A stretch of DNA of 64,000 bases, taken from NCBI RefSeq assembly GCF_013409045.1, contig NZ_JACCBT010000001.1, forward strand, positions 8,906,669 through 8,970,668, given 5' to 3'. Source of the stretch: Actinomadura citrea (lineage in GTDB: Bacteria; Actinomycetota; Actinomycetes; Streptosporangiales; Streptosporangiaceae). Of the stretch, positions 49,780 through 58,199 are shown one piece after another. The position numbers were made by a program, and so were the translations under genes. Position 1 is the first letter of the stretch. Each line of letters starts with the position of its first letter. Below the pieces are notes generated by a model. That model was given only the letters and a program-made list of their open reading frames with translations. It ran no database searches and was not told the origin of the DNA.

Positions 49780-50933
49780 GCCAGTCCGGCAAGACCCCAC
49801 CGGTGCTCGACGTCGACGGGCTGCTCGACGACCCGCGCACGAAGATCATCGTGTGCTGCGGGTCGGGCGGGGTCGGCAAGACCACCACGGCCGCCGCCCT
49901 CGGAGTGCGCGCCGCCGAACGGGGACGGGACGTCGTCGTCCTCACCGTCGACCCGGCGCGCCGCCTCGCGCAGTCGATGGGCCTGTCGGAGCTCGACAAC
50001 AACCCGCGCCGGATCGAGATCGACGGCGACGGCGAGCTGCACGCCATGATGCTCGACATGAAGCGGACCTTCGACGAGATCGTCGAGGCGCACGCCGACC
50101 CGGACCGGGCCAAGCAGATCCTCGCCAACCCCTTCTACCAGTCGCTGTCGTCCAGCCTCTCGGGCACGCAGGAGTACATGGCGATGGAGAAGCTCGGGCA
50201 GCTGCACCGCTCCGGCGCCTGGGACCTGATCATCGTCGACACCCCGCCGTCCCGGAACGCGCTGGACTTCCTGGACGCCCCCGAGCGGATGGGCCGCTTC
50301 CTCGACGGCCGCTTCATGAAGATCCTCGCCGCCCCGGCCAAGTCCGGCGGCCGCCTCGGCGTCAAGGTGATCAGTGCCGGGTTCGGCGTGTTCACCGGCG
50401 TCATCAACAAGGTCCTCGGCGTCCAGCTGCTGCGCGACGTGCAGACGTTCGTCGCCGCCTTCGACACCATGTTCGGCGGGTTCCGGGAGCGCGCCGAGAA
50501 GACGTTCAAGCTCCTGCAGACCCCGGGCACCGCGTTCCTCGTCGTCGCAGCGCCCGAGCCCGACGCCCTGCGCGAGGCGTCCTACTTCGTCGAGCGCCTC
50601 GACGAGGAGCGGATGCCGCTCGCCGGTCTCGTGGTCAACCGCGTCCACGAGACCGCCGACGACGTCCTGTCGGCGGCCCGCAGCCAGGCCGCCGCCGAGA
50701 CGCTGGAGGAGCGCGGCGAGCACACGCTGACCGCGGCCCTGCTGCGCCTGCACACCGACCGCATGCAACTGGCCGCCCGCGAGGACCGCCTTCGCGACCA
50801 CTTCGCGTCGACGCACCCGACCGTGCCGGTCACGGCCGTCCCGGCGCAGGCGGAGGACGTCCACGACCTCGACGGCCTGCGCCAGGTGGGCGAGGATCTG
50901 GCCGCTCCCACCGCGTCCCCCACCGCCGCCTGA
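49776..50933 (+). CDS. ArsA-family P-loop ATPase 2
   Basis: 385 aa. P-loop IIVCCGSGGVGKTTTAAALG, LTVDPARRLAQSMGLSELDN (the DPA motif of Get3/ArsA), and LIIVDTPPSRNALDFLDAPE. Paired with the preceding ATPase in the same operon. No metal-site cysteines or client-binding methionine-rich groove is evident, so arsenite transport is unlikely; the role is unknown. Ends before a strong bidirectional terminator facing wblA. Confidence 0.92.
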   Translation: MSQSGKTPPVLDVDGLLDDPRTKIIVCCGSGGVGKTTTAAALGVRAAERGRDVVVLTVDPARRLAQSMGLSELDNNPRRIEIDGDGELHAMMLDMKRTFDEIVEAHADPDRAKQILANPFYQSLSSSLSGTQEYMAMEKLGQLHRSGAWDLIIVDTPPSRNALDFLDAPERMGRFLDGRFMKILAAPAKSGGRLGVKVISAGFGVFTGVINKVLGVQLLRDVQTFVAAFDTMFGGFRERAEKTFKLLQTPGTAFLVVAAPEPDALREASYFVERLDEERMPLAGLVVNRVHETADDVLSAARSQAAAETLEERGEHTLTAALLRLHTDRMQLAAREDRLRDHFASTHPTVPVTAVPAQAEDVHDLDGLRQVGEDLAAPTASPTAA

Positions 50934-51039
50934 CGTCCAGCCGGAGAACTGCACGCGGGCCGGACTCCGGCGCCGTTACCCGGACGTTCCGCCATCTCGC
51001 ACTCTGATCAGCGAAAACCCGTATTTTCGGGCATGGCGA

Positions 51040-51071
51040 TAGGCCCGTACCCAATGGGTGGTACGGGCCTA
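51040..51071. terminator. Bidirectional terminator between arsA-like genes and wblA
   Basis: A perfect 12-bp stem, taggcccgtacc (51040-51051) with ggtacgggccta (51060-51071), 8-base loop, between two convergent transcription units. Confidence 0.85.
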
Positions 51072-51141
51072 CCGGCCACGCTTTATTTGGACCGTGCCGA
51101 TCCTCGGACGCCGCCGGACGGGCCCCGGGGACCCGTCGAAC

Positions 51142-51471
51142 TCAGCTTGCGACGAGCTCTTCGCTGGCGACGAGTTCTTCCTCGTCGATCTCCGCCGACC
51201 GCTCGTACTCTTCCTTCGCGGTCTCCAGCAGGTCGCGCCACGAGCGCACATCCGGTCGCCGCCGCAGCAGGGCTCGGCGCTCCCGCTCGGTCATCCCGCC
51301 CCACACGCCGAACTCGATCCGGTTGTCGAGAGCGTCGGCGAGACACTCCGTGCGCACCGGGCAGCCGCGGCAGATGAGCTTGGCTCGGTTCTGCGCCGCA
51401 CCCTGCACGAACAGAGCGTCCGGATCCGCGTTACGGCAGGCGGCGCGGGCGGTCCAATCCGTGATCCACAT
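51142..51471 (-). CDS. wblA: WblA, WhiB-like Fe-S developmental regulator
   Basis: 109 aa. Four Fe-S ligand cysteines (C12, C34, C37, C43) in ARAACRNADPDALFVQGAAQ and CRGCPVRTECLADALD, then the GVWGG turn (EFGVWGGMTERERRALLRRR) and the basic C-terminal helix. Wording is that of WblA of streptomycetes and of mycobacterial WhiB4. In Streptomyces WblA promotes sporulation and represses antibiotic genes. The extreme C-terminus is a perfect duplication at protein level, EELVAS-EELVAS, from an 18-bp tandem repeat (51145-51162/51163-51180). ATG at 51471; the neighbouring PASTA PBP is divergent. Confidence 0.95.
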   Translation of the reverse strand: MWITDWTARAACRNADPDALFVQGAAQNRAKLICRGCPVRTECLADALDNRIEFGVWGGMTERERRALLRRRPDVRSWRDLLETAKEEYERSAEIDEEELVASEELVAS

Positions 51472-51797
51472 CTTGGCCCCACTCCCCTAGGGTCTGTGTC
51501 GATTTGCGCTCCTTGGCCGGACGGGCGCGGACGTCAGGCCGCCAAACGAAAGCCGTGGGGAAGAACTTACGGAAGCGAGGGACGTTTCAACAGCCCCCGT
51601 TGGGCCCATTCTCGATATAGCCCACCGGGGCCATACCGCCGGAACGGACTAGTTACCTGCAGTTGACGCGCCAGACACCGCGCAGGTTGTCACGATGGGG
51701 GCATAACGGACGAAGATCCTGATCAGCCGGTCCGGAAAGCACGAACCCCGGGGGACCTGTCCCTAATGCACTGCTCGTCCCGCGTACCCTAGACCCC
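51472..51797. other. wblA/PBP divergent control region
   Basis: 326 bp with no gene. It is AT-richer in places (ctatatcgagaat, gttgaaacg), as expected for promoters; a leftward TTGAAA around 51575 could serve wblA and a rightward TTGACG at about 51663 the PBP gene, but no convincing -10 spacing was found. Long leaders are usual for wblA. Confidence 0.4.
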
Positions 51798-54101
51798 GTG
51801 CGCGTTGCGAAGAACGATCGGGCCCAGGCCGCGTCCACGCTGTTCAGGTTGCTAGGTGCCGGGGTGGTGGCAGGCCTCATCGTCGCGCTCATCGCGCTGC
51901 CCGCCGTGGGCAGCGCGGGGCTGACCGCCCGCGACGCCGCCAACAACTTCGAGGACATGGACAGCCGGCTCAAGACGACACCGCCGTCCGAGAAGACGGT
52001 GATGTACGACGGCAACGGCAAGCAGGTCGCCACGTTCTTCGACAAGTACCGCGAGTCCGTCCGGCTCGACCAGGTCGCCCCCATCATGCGGCAGGCGATG
52101 GTCGACATCGAGGACTCGCGCTTCTACGAGCACGGCGCGCTCGACCTCAAGGGCACCATCCGCGCGATGGCGTCCAACGTCGAGTCCGAGCAGACGCAGG
52201 GCGGCTCCACCCTCACCCAGCAGTACGTCAAGAACCTCCTGGTCGACAGCGCCAAGACCGAGGAGGAGTACCGCGAGGTCACCGCGCCCACGGTCGGACG
52301 CAAGCTGCGCGAGCTCCGGTACGCGCTGGACGTCGAGCAGCGCCTCACCAAGGACCAGATCCTTGAGGGCTACATGAACGTCGCCTACTTCAGCGCCGGC
52401 GCATACGGCGTCCAGGCCGCGTCCAAGCGGTACTTCAGCATCCCCGCGTCCAAGCTGGGGCTCGGCCAGGCCGCCCTGCTCGCCGGGATCACCCAGAACC
52501 CCACGGCCTTCGACCCCATCCGCAACCCCAAGGACGCCCGCAAGCGGCGCGACGTCGTCCTCTACCGGATGGCGCAGCTCGGTCACATCACCAAGGCGCA
52601 GGCCGACTCGGAGGCCGCCAAGCCGATCCAGCTGAACCGCACCGACCCGGTCGGCGGCTGCGAGACCAGCAAGGCGCCGTACTTCTGCGAGTACGTGAAG
52701 TACGACATGCTCAACATCCTGTCGGACGGCAAGTACTGGCAGCTCAAGCCGAAGCAGCAGCAGAACGTCGTCAACAAGCTGAACCGCGGCGGCTACACCA
52801 TCCGCACCACGCTCGACATGGACGACCAGCACGCCGTCGACAGGGCCCTGCGCGGGACCGTCGCCCCCGGCGGCAACCGCGTCGGCGCCGAGGCGATGGT
52901 CGAGCCCGGCACCGGCAAGGTCCGGGCCATCGGGCTGAGCAAGCGGTACGGCGCCGGCAAGGGCCGGACGACCATCAACCTCCCCGCCGACTCCGCGCAC
53001 GGCGGCGGAAGCGGCGTCTCGGCGGGCTCGACGTTCAAGGTCTTCACCCTGGCCGCCGCCATCGACCAGGGCATCCCGGTCAGCACGACCATCAACTCGC
53101 CGCAGACCACCACGGTCAGCGGGTTCCAGCCCTGCCGCTACACCGGGATGTTCGACGGCAAGAAGGTGAAGAACGCCATGGTCGGCGGCGGTCCCTGGAC
53201 GCTCTCGAACGCCGGCGACAGCGAGAAGGGCAACTTCAACCTGAAGACCGGCACCTGGCACTCGGTCAACACCTTCTACGCCGTCCTGGAGAAGCGCGTC
53301 GGCGTCTGCAACGCCGTCAAGATGGCCGAGAAGTTCGGGATGAAGCAGGCCACCGGCGACCCCCTGATGCCGATCGCGTCGCAGGTCCTCGGCGTCAACG
53401 ACATCGACATGGTGCACCTCGCCGCCGCCTACGCGGGCTTCGCCGCACGCGGCAAGTACTGCGCCCCCGTCTCGGTGACCGAGGTCGTCGACCCCGAGGG
53501 CAAGAAGCTCAAGCTGCCCAAGCCGGACTGCCACCAGGCCCTCGACCAGGACGTCGCCGACAAGGTGAACTCGATCCTGCAGGGCGTCCTCACCAAGGGC
53601 ACCGCGGCCGGACGCAGCATCGGACGTCCCGCCGCCGGCAAGACCGGAACCTGTGAAGAGTTCACCTGCGCCGTCTTCGCCGGGTTCACCCCGAACCTCG
53701 CCGCCGCCACCGCCTACTGGGACTTCCGCGGCCCCTGGCAGTACAAGGTCTACGGCGTCTACGGCGCGGACATCCCCGGCGGCATGTGGCAGCAGTCCAT
53801 GCGCAACGCTCTCTCGGGCAAGCCCGCGCCCGGTTTCCAGACCCCGACCCGCGACTTCGGCGACACCACGGACGTCCCGCAGGTGAAGGGCCTCACGGTC
53901 GCCGCCGCGACCGCCAAGCTCAAGGGCGCCGACCTGAACGTCCAGGTCGCGTCCGGCTCCGTCGACTCCGACCAGCCGAGGGGCACGGTCGTGTCCACCT
54001 CGCCCGACGCGGGCACCTCCGTCCCGCCCGGCACCACCGTCATCCTCTACGTGAGCGCCGGCAAGAAGCGCGGCGGAGGCGCCCCGCCCGACGGCGACTG
54101 A
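51798..54101 (+). CDS. Class A penicillin-binding protein with PASTA domain
   Basis: 767-aa bifunctional peptidoglycan synthase. A short cytoplasmic tail and one membrane helix (VVAGLIVALIALPAVGSAGL) come first. The GT51 glycosyltransferase has catalytic Glu in VDIEDSRFYEHGALDLKG, plus QGGSTLTQQYVKNLL and RKLRELRYALDVEQRLTKDQ. The transpeptidase has SxxK in SAGSTFKVF, SxN in WHSVNTFY and KTG in AAGKTGTCEEF, near 410-625. One C-terminal PASTA domain follows (DVPQVKGLTVAAATAKL). Extra cysteines may stabilise the transpeptidase outside the cell. GTG at 51798. The same wblA-PBP pairing occurs in Streptomyces. Confidence 0.95.
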   Translation: MRVAKNDRAQAASTLFRLLGAGVVAGLIVALIALPAVGSAGLTARDAANNFEDMDSRLKTTPPSEKTVMYDGNGKQVATFFDKYRESVRLDQVAPIMRQAMVDIEDSRFYEHGALDLKGTIRAMASNVESEQTQGGSTLTQQYVKNLLVDSAKTEEEYREVTAPTVGRKLRELRYALDVEQRLTKDQILEGYMNVAYFSAGAYGVQAASKRYFSIPASKLGLGQAALLAGITQNPTAFDPIRNPKDARKRRDVVLYRMAQLGHITKAQADSEAAKPIQLNRTDPVGGCETSKAPYFCEYVKYDMLNILSDGKYWQLKPKQQQNVVNKLNRGGYTIRTTLDMDDQHAVDRALRGTVAPGGNRVGAEAMVEPGTGKVRAIGLSKRYGAGKGRTTINLPADSAHGGGSGVSAGSTFKVFTLAAAIDQGIPVSTTINSPQTTTVSGFQPCRYTGMFDGKKVKNAMVGGGPWTLSNAGDSEKGNFNLKTGTWHSVNTFYAVLEKRVGVCNAVKMAEKFGMKQATGDPLMPIASQVLGVNDIDMVHLAAAYAGFAARGKYCAPVSVTEVVDPEGKKLKLPKPDCHQALDQDVADKVNSILQGVLTKGTAAGRSIGRPAAGKTGTCEEFTCAVFAGFTPNLAAATAYWDFRGPWQYKVYGVYGADIPGGMWQQSMRNALSGKPAPGFQTPTRDFGDTTDVPQVKGLTVAAATAKLKGADLNVQVASGSVDSDQPRGTVVSTSPDAGTSVPPGTTVILYVSAGKKRGGGAPPDGD

Positions 54102-54105
54102 CGCG

Positions 54106-54134
54106 AAAGGGCCCGGCGCCGAGCCGGGCCCTTT
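54106..54134. terminator. Bidirectional terminator PBP / YqeY
   Basis: aaagggcccggc (54106-54117) pairs with gccgggcccttt (54123-54134), loop of five; T- and A-ends give a proper tail in both directions for the convergent genes. Confidence 0.92.
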
Positions 54135-54135
54135 C

Positions 54136-54588
54136 TCATTCCGCGAGCTGCCGCTTCACCTCCGCCGCGACGCGCCCGCCCTCCGCGCGCCCGGCCACCT
54201 TCGGATTCACCGACTTCATGACCTGCCCCATCGCGCGGGGCCCCGACGCGCCCGTCTCGGCGATCGCGTCCGCCACCAGCGCCGTCAGCTCCTCGTCGGA
54301 CAGCTGAGCGGGCAGGTACCCCTCCAGCACCTCGCCCTCGTCCCGCTCCGCCTGCGCCTGCGCCTCGCGCCCCGCGTCACCGAACGCCGTCGCGGCCTCC
54401 CGCCGCTTCTTCGCCTCCCGCGTGAGCACCTTCACGACGTCGTCGTCGGAAAGCGTGCGCGACTGCTTGCCGGCGACCTCCTCGTTCTTCACCGCCGTGA
54501 GCACCATGCGCAGCGTGCGCGTCCGCAGCTCGTCGCGCGCCTTCATCGCGGACGACAGATCGGTCTCCAGCTTCTCCTTCAGGGTCAT
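54136..54588 (-). CDS. GatB/YqeY domain protein
   Basis: 150 aa: MTLKEKLETDLSSAMKARDE, LRTRTLRMVLTAVKNEEVAG, then LEGYLPAQLSDEELTALVAD and MGQVMKSVNPKVAGRAEGGR. This is the free-standing YqeY form of the tRNA-binding tail of the GatB amidotransferase subunit; a role in amidotransfer or tRNA handling is presumed, not shown. ATG at 54588 matches the family start; an ATG at 54600 would add MMLC. Confidence 0.92.
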   Translation of the reverse strand: MTLKEKLETDLSSAMKARDELRTRTLRMVLTAVKNEEVAGKQSRTLSDDDVVKVLTREAKKRREAATAFGDAGREAQAQAERDEGEVLEGYLPAQLSDEELTALVADAIAETGASGPRAMGQVMKSVNPKVAGRAEGGRVAAEVKRQLAE

Positions 54589-54682
54589 GCACAACATCAT
54601 GCCCGTCCGCGACCTTCCGCCTCATCAGGATTACCGACCGGTGCCCATGTCTGAAAGCATGGACCCCTGAGAAGGGAGAGCC

Positions 54683-55582
54683 GTGCGAAAGATCCACGCC
54701 GTGCCGCTGGGAGTGCTGGGCGCGGGCGCCGCGACCTTCGGGTACGCCTCGCTGATCGAGCGGAACTGGTTCCGCCTCCGCCGCTTCGACGTGCCGGTGC
54801 TGTCGCCGGGCCGCCCCTCGGTGAAGATCCTGCACATCTCCGACGCGCACCTCACACCCGGCCGGTCCCGCCTGATCCACTGGGTCCGCTCGCTGGACGC
54901 CCTGGAGCCCGACCTCGTCGTCAACACCGGCGACACGCTCTCCCACCGCGACGCCATCGGCCCCTTCCTGGACGCCCTCGGCCCCCTCCTCGACCGCCCC
55001 GGCGTCTTCGTCTACGGCTCCAACGACCTGTACTCCCCGGTCCTGAAGAACCCGCTCCGCTACATCTGGCGCACGAGCAAGTCCGACTACGGCCGCCGCC
55101 GCCGCGAGCCCGACCTCCCCTACCGCGAGCTCGGCTCCTCCCTCCAGGCCGCCGGCTGGCTCGACCTCAACAACCGCATCGGCCGCCTCAAGGTCGGCGA
55201 ACTGGACATCGAGTTCGGCGGCATCGACGACTCCCACATCAACCGGGACCGCTACGACAAGATCGCCGGCCCGGTCGACCCCCAGGCCGACGTCCACCTC
55301 GGCATCATGCACTCCCCGGAACCCCGCAACCTCGACCGCTTCACCGCCGACGGCTACGACCTCCTCCTGGCCGGCCACACCCACGGCGGCCAGGTCTGCG
55401 TCCCCTTCTACGGCGCCCTGGCCACCAACTGCGGCATCGACCGCCCCCGCGTGAAGGGCCTCCACAGGCACCGCGGCTCCTGGCTCCACGTCTCCGCGGG
55501 CCTGGGCACGTCCCCGAAGGCCCCCATGCGCTTCTGCTGCCCCCCGGAGGCCTCCCTCCTCACCCTCGTCCCCCGTCGGTGA
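54683..55582 (+). CDS. Calcineurin-like metallophosphoesterase, membrane-anchored
   Basis: 299 aa. An N-terminal hydrophobic segment (HAVPLGVLGAGAATFGYASL) anchors it. Metal ligands are LHISDAHLTPG, VNTGDTLSH, a variant of GNHD that reads GSNDLY (His replaced by Asp-neighbouring context), GIMHSPEP and LLAGHTHGGQV. The loss of the usual GNHD His may alter the rate or substrate. YaeI-type enzymes act on phospho-lipid or nucleotide substrates. GTG start at 54683 after AGGGAGAG. Overlaps the methyltransferase start by GTGA (55579-55582). Confidence 0.9.
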   Translation: MRKIHAVPLGVLGAGAATFGYASLIERNWFRLRRFDVPVLSPGRPSVKILHISDAHLTPGRSRLIHWVRSLDALEPDLVVNTGDTLSHRDAIGPFLDALGPLLDRPGVFVYGSNDLYSPVLKNPLRYIWRTSKSDYGRRRREPDLPYRELGSSLQAAGWLDLNNRIGRLKVGELDIEFGGIDDSHINRDRYDKIAGPVDPQADVHLGIMHSPEPRNLDRFTADGYDLLLAGHTHGGQVCVPFYGALATNCGIDRPRVKGLHRHRGSWLHVSAGLGTSPKAPMRFCCPPEASLLTLVPRR

Positions 55583-56205
55583 ACTGGAAGACCGCCCCGC
55601 TCCTCGCCACCCTGTACGACGTAGCCGTCCAGAACCGCCCCCTCTCCCGCCTGGGAGCCCGCGCCCTCTGGAACTACGACATCACCCACCTGCACATGGC
55701 CATAGCCGCCCAAGACCCATCCGCCCTAACCCTGGACATCCCCTGCGGCGGCGGCCTGGCCGTGCGCGACAACCCCCGCCACGTAGCCGCCGACCTCTCC
55801 CACACGATGCTCAAGAGGGCCCGCCGCAAGACAACGACCCTCGTCCAGGCAGACATCTACAACCTCCCCTTCCCCACCTCCACCTTCGACCGGTGCCTCA
55901 CCTACAACGGCCTCCACTGCCTAGAGGACCCCCAAGCCGCCCTCAAGGAACTGACCCGAGTCCTACGCCCAGGCGGCACCCTCCAAGGCACAACCCTCGT
56001 CAGGGGCGCCGGCCGAGACCCCTTGATCAAGCTCCTCCAGCACCAAGGCGCCTTCGGCAACCCGGGAACAGCGGCCGACCTCCGAACCTGGCTGGAGACC
56101 GCCCTCCTGACCGACATCACCCTCACCACCTCGGGCGCCGTGACCGCCTTCACCGCCCGGAAAACAGGGACGCAGCACTCCCCGGCATCCGCTAAGGTGG
56201 ACTAG
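55579..56205 (+). CDS. Class I SAM-dependent methyltransferase
   Basis: 208 aa. The SAM-binding motif I is LTLDIPCGGGLAVR, the acidic loop is VAADLSHTMLKRAR, motif II-like TLVQADIYNLPFPTSTFDRC and post-II LKELTRVLRPGGTLQGTTLV. This is the UbiE/Methyltransf_11 type, probably acting on a small molecule. It is translationally coupled to the metallophosphoesterase. The end of the gene (about 55700 on) has lower GC at wobble positions and CCA/CTA codons unlike the upstream genes, a hint that the conserved block is ending here. Confidence 0.9.
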   Translation: MNWKTAPLLATLYDVAVQNRPLSRLGARALWNYDITHLHMAIAAQDPSALTLDIPCGGGLAVRDNPRHVAADLSHTMLKRARRKTTTLVQADIYNLPFPTSTFDRCLTYNGLHCLEDPQAALKELTRVLRPGGTLQGTTLVRGAGRDPLIKLLQHQGAFGNPGTAADLRTWLETALLTDITLTTSGAVTAFTARKTGTQHSPASAKVD

Positions 56206-56242
56206 GCGCCGGGAGGACGTACAACTCCCGGGCAGCCACCAC

Positions 56243-56316
56243 CGGGGTGTAGCGCAGCTTGGCAGCGCGCTTCGTTCGGGACGAAGAGGTCGTGGGTTCA
56301 AATCCCGCCACCCCGA
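56243..56316 (+). tRNA. tRNA-Pro (CGG)
   Basis: 74 nt. The acceptor CGGGGTG pairs with CACCCCG and the discriminator base is A. D-arm GCGCAGCTTGGCAGCGC, anticodon stem CTTCG/CGAAG with loop TTCGGGA (anticodon CGG), T-arm GTGGGTTCAAATCCCGC. CCA is not encoded. It is the last core gene before the low-GC island and a likely integration site. Confidence 0.97.
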
Positions 56317-56333
56317 CAGAAAACGCCAGATCA

Positions 56334-56365
56334 GAGGCCGGTTCTCCCCCAAGGAGACCGGCCTC
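56334..56365 (+). terminator. tRNA-Pro terminator
   Basis: gaggccgg (56334-56341) with ccggcctc (56358-56365), an inner TCTCC/GGAGA pairing, followed by aagatctttcg. Confidence 0.85.
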
Positions 56366-56793
56366 AAGATCTTTCGACCCCCATCTGACCCCGACCCTGA
56401 ACGCGACGCCACGACATCCAGGGTCACGCACCGACACCCTGCGGCCACATCTCAGCCCCTCCGATACCCCATCTGAACCGTGGCCCCGACACTCCTGCAG
56501 CGCAGGATCGTCGTCTACTGGACGGCTGCATCGCGGGCCGAGCTGCCCGCCGCGTCCATCACAACCTCGTGACCCCGCACAGCCTCGACGGCCAGCACGG
56601 CTGCACAGGGACCAACTCTGCCGTACAGAGCGTCTCAGCAGCCAACACTCAGCCGGGCTCACGCCCATCCGACGGACGGCCGGCACCTCGCGGAGCTACA
56701 GTGACACCAGGCTCCGCGCCATCCCACACCCGTGAGAAACCGCCGACATGCCGCCTCCGACCACGGTCCAGACGAGACCACCACGCGGAAGGC
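56366..56793. other. Gene-free flank of the tRNA
   Basis: No credible gene. Open frames here are antisense or Pro/Ser-rich noise. No integrase remnant is recognisable. Confidence 0.5.
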
Positions 56794-57174
56794 GTTACAG
56801 ACCAACCCCTCGACGAAGCCCTCAAGAACGCGTTCGTCTGGACCCAGTACCCGGCGACGAGCTACTCGGCGATCCCACGACGGCCCTGGGGCTCGGCTCG
56901 GCCGAGGCGACGCTATAACCACCAAGGGCATCACTGCGACCGGCTTGGACATCTCCCAGCCCAGTGTCAGAAGGCCCGTGCCCGTTGGGCCCACCTCCCC
57001 AAAGCACACTTCGAACACGGCGACGTCCTCGACTACCTTGCCACCGCCGATGGCTACTGGGACGCCATCCACTCGATCTGGGGACCGGTCTGGTTCACCA
57101 ACCCGGAAGTCCTGCTCCCGCTTATCCAACGAATCGGCCTACTGAACCGTATCTGCCGGAGGAAAGGTGAATGA
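56794..57174 (+). pseudogene. Frameshifted SAM methyltransferase relic
   Basis: Pieces of one methyltransferase are spread over three frames. FVWTQYP in frame 1 (about 56830) is followed by DELLGDPTTALGLGSAEATL in another frame, ending at a stop near 56914. TTKGITATGLDISQPSVRRP is in the third frame, and KARARWAHLPKAHFEHGDVL, DYLATADGYWDAIHSIWG and PVWFTNPEVLLPLI are back in frame 1. In order these correspond to the N-terminal, glycine-rich motif I, acidic loop, and motif II/III parts of a class I methyltransferase. At least two frameshifts plus a stop; the C-terminal third is missing. Confidence 0.75.
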
Positions 57175-57242
57175 TCCCATCAAGTGCCTAGCGCGTTCTT
57201 TGGAGGGCCTTACACGGATCTAGCTGACATCAGGGCGCAGGG

Positions 57243-58106
57243 CTAGACGGCCAGATCCAGCGGCAGATCAGTGATATCGCGGATTCGTTTGCCGTCTACC
57301 AGGGTGTTGAGCATGTCGATCGCCTCGTCGTTCTCGGTCTCCCCAACCGCCTCAATCAGCTCCGGCAGTGCAAAGTGGTACACCGTATCAATATCGCCGG
57401 TTCCGAGTGCCAGGGAGGCCAGCCTTGACGGTGATGGCTCCCCGGTGACGACCACAGTATGCGGAGCGCGCCCTTTTCGGTTCCGGATCACATTCAATGC
57501 TTCGGAACGCGCATTCTGTGCGCGATCACTTCGCAAAGTCCATTTGCACGAGACAATAGCGTGAACGATCGCACGCTTTTGGTTCGCCCTTCGAATGACG
57601 GCATACCGCCCGAATTCGGCATCTACAAGCTCTCGTTCACGATTAATCACTTCGTCCGACTCTGGGCTCCGCACGATCAGGACGTCGGGACTAATCTCGT
57701 ATGAGTTCCCCAATACCGAGGCGAGGGTCGGGTCATTCTGGACGGCGCGAGCCAGATCAGCCAGGTGAGTATAGGGCTCATACTTGGCCACCTGGTACTC
57801 TTTACGGGAACCGCCGACGTTATATATCGTCCAATCGCCAGGGCGTAGTGATTGGAAACAGGGAAAGGTCTCCCTCAAAAAGACCTCAACAGCCTGTTCG
57901 AACTGCTGGCCCGCACGCTGCCCCTGTATTTTTTGCTCTACGATGCGGGCGGCGAGATCCTGTGCGATTCTTCCCGCTATAGCGACGCTGGTCTTTTGAC
58001 CTTTATCGGCATTGGAGGCAATATGACTCGGCGACAGCGTAAGTGTACGCCTATTGACAAGGTCGTCATGGAACTTTTTCCTGGCTGCGGCGAGAATTGA
58101 AGTCAT
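57243..58106 (-). CDS. NgoMIV-family type II restriction endonuclease
   Basis: 287 aa against 286 for NgoMIV, and alignable by eye end to end. RPGDWTIYNVG, YEPYTHLADLA, ISPDVLIVRS, IVSCKWTLRSDRAQNARSEA, LNVIRNRKGRAPHTVVVTGE, ASLALGTGDIDTVYHFALPE and the terminal DITDLPLDLAV all have NgoMIV counterparts as I remember that sequence. Predicted catalytic residues E70, D141, K188 and E202 fall at the NgoMIV positions (E70, D140, K187, E201). Predicted cleavage is G^CCGGC as a tetramer. No matching methylase lies within the window. ATG at 58106, 11 bases after GGGGGG; GTG at 58118 is possible. Lower GC than the core genes, suggesting transfer. Confidence 0.9.
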   Translation of the reverse strand: MTSILAAARKKFHDDLVNRRTLTLSPSHIASNADKGQKTSVAIAGRIAQDLAARIVEQKIQGQRAGQQFEQAVEVFLRETFPCFQSLRPGDWTIYNVGGSRKEYQVAKYEPYTHLADLARAVQNDPTLASVLGNSYEISPDVLIVRSPESDEVINRERELVDAEFGRYAVIRRANQKRAIVHAIVSCKWTLRSDRAQNARSEALNVIRNRKGRAPHTVVVTGEPSPSRLASLALGTGDIDTVYHFALPELIEAVGETENDEAIDMLNTLVDGKRIRDITDLPLDLAV

Positions 58107-58154
58107 ACAGCTAGGCACCCCCCTTTGATAACGCGAAAATGTTAAAAGAATAGC

Positions 58155-58176
58155 TCGACTGAGTCAGTCTAGTCGA
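58155..58176. promoter_or_regulatory. Operator-like palindromes at the restriction gene promoter
   Basis: TCGACT ... AGTCGA brackets 22 bp (58155-58176) and contains the perfect 13-bp dyad GACTGAGTCAGTC (58157-58169). It overlaps a leftward TAGACT -10-like hexamer (58172-58167), about 50 bases before the nuclease start. Repeated GACT/AGTC halves recall the C-boxes of controller-protein-regulated restriction systems. Confidence 0.55.
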
Positions 58177-58199
58177 TCCGCTTGTATCGTACACCAATA

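Noticed and set aside
56192..56686. Minus-strand frame containing FEPTTSSSRTKRAAKL
   Set aside because: This peptide is the well-known false translation of the antisense strand of tRNA-Pro.
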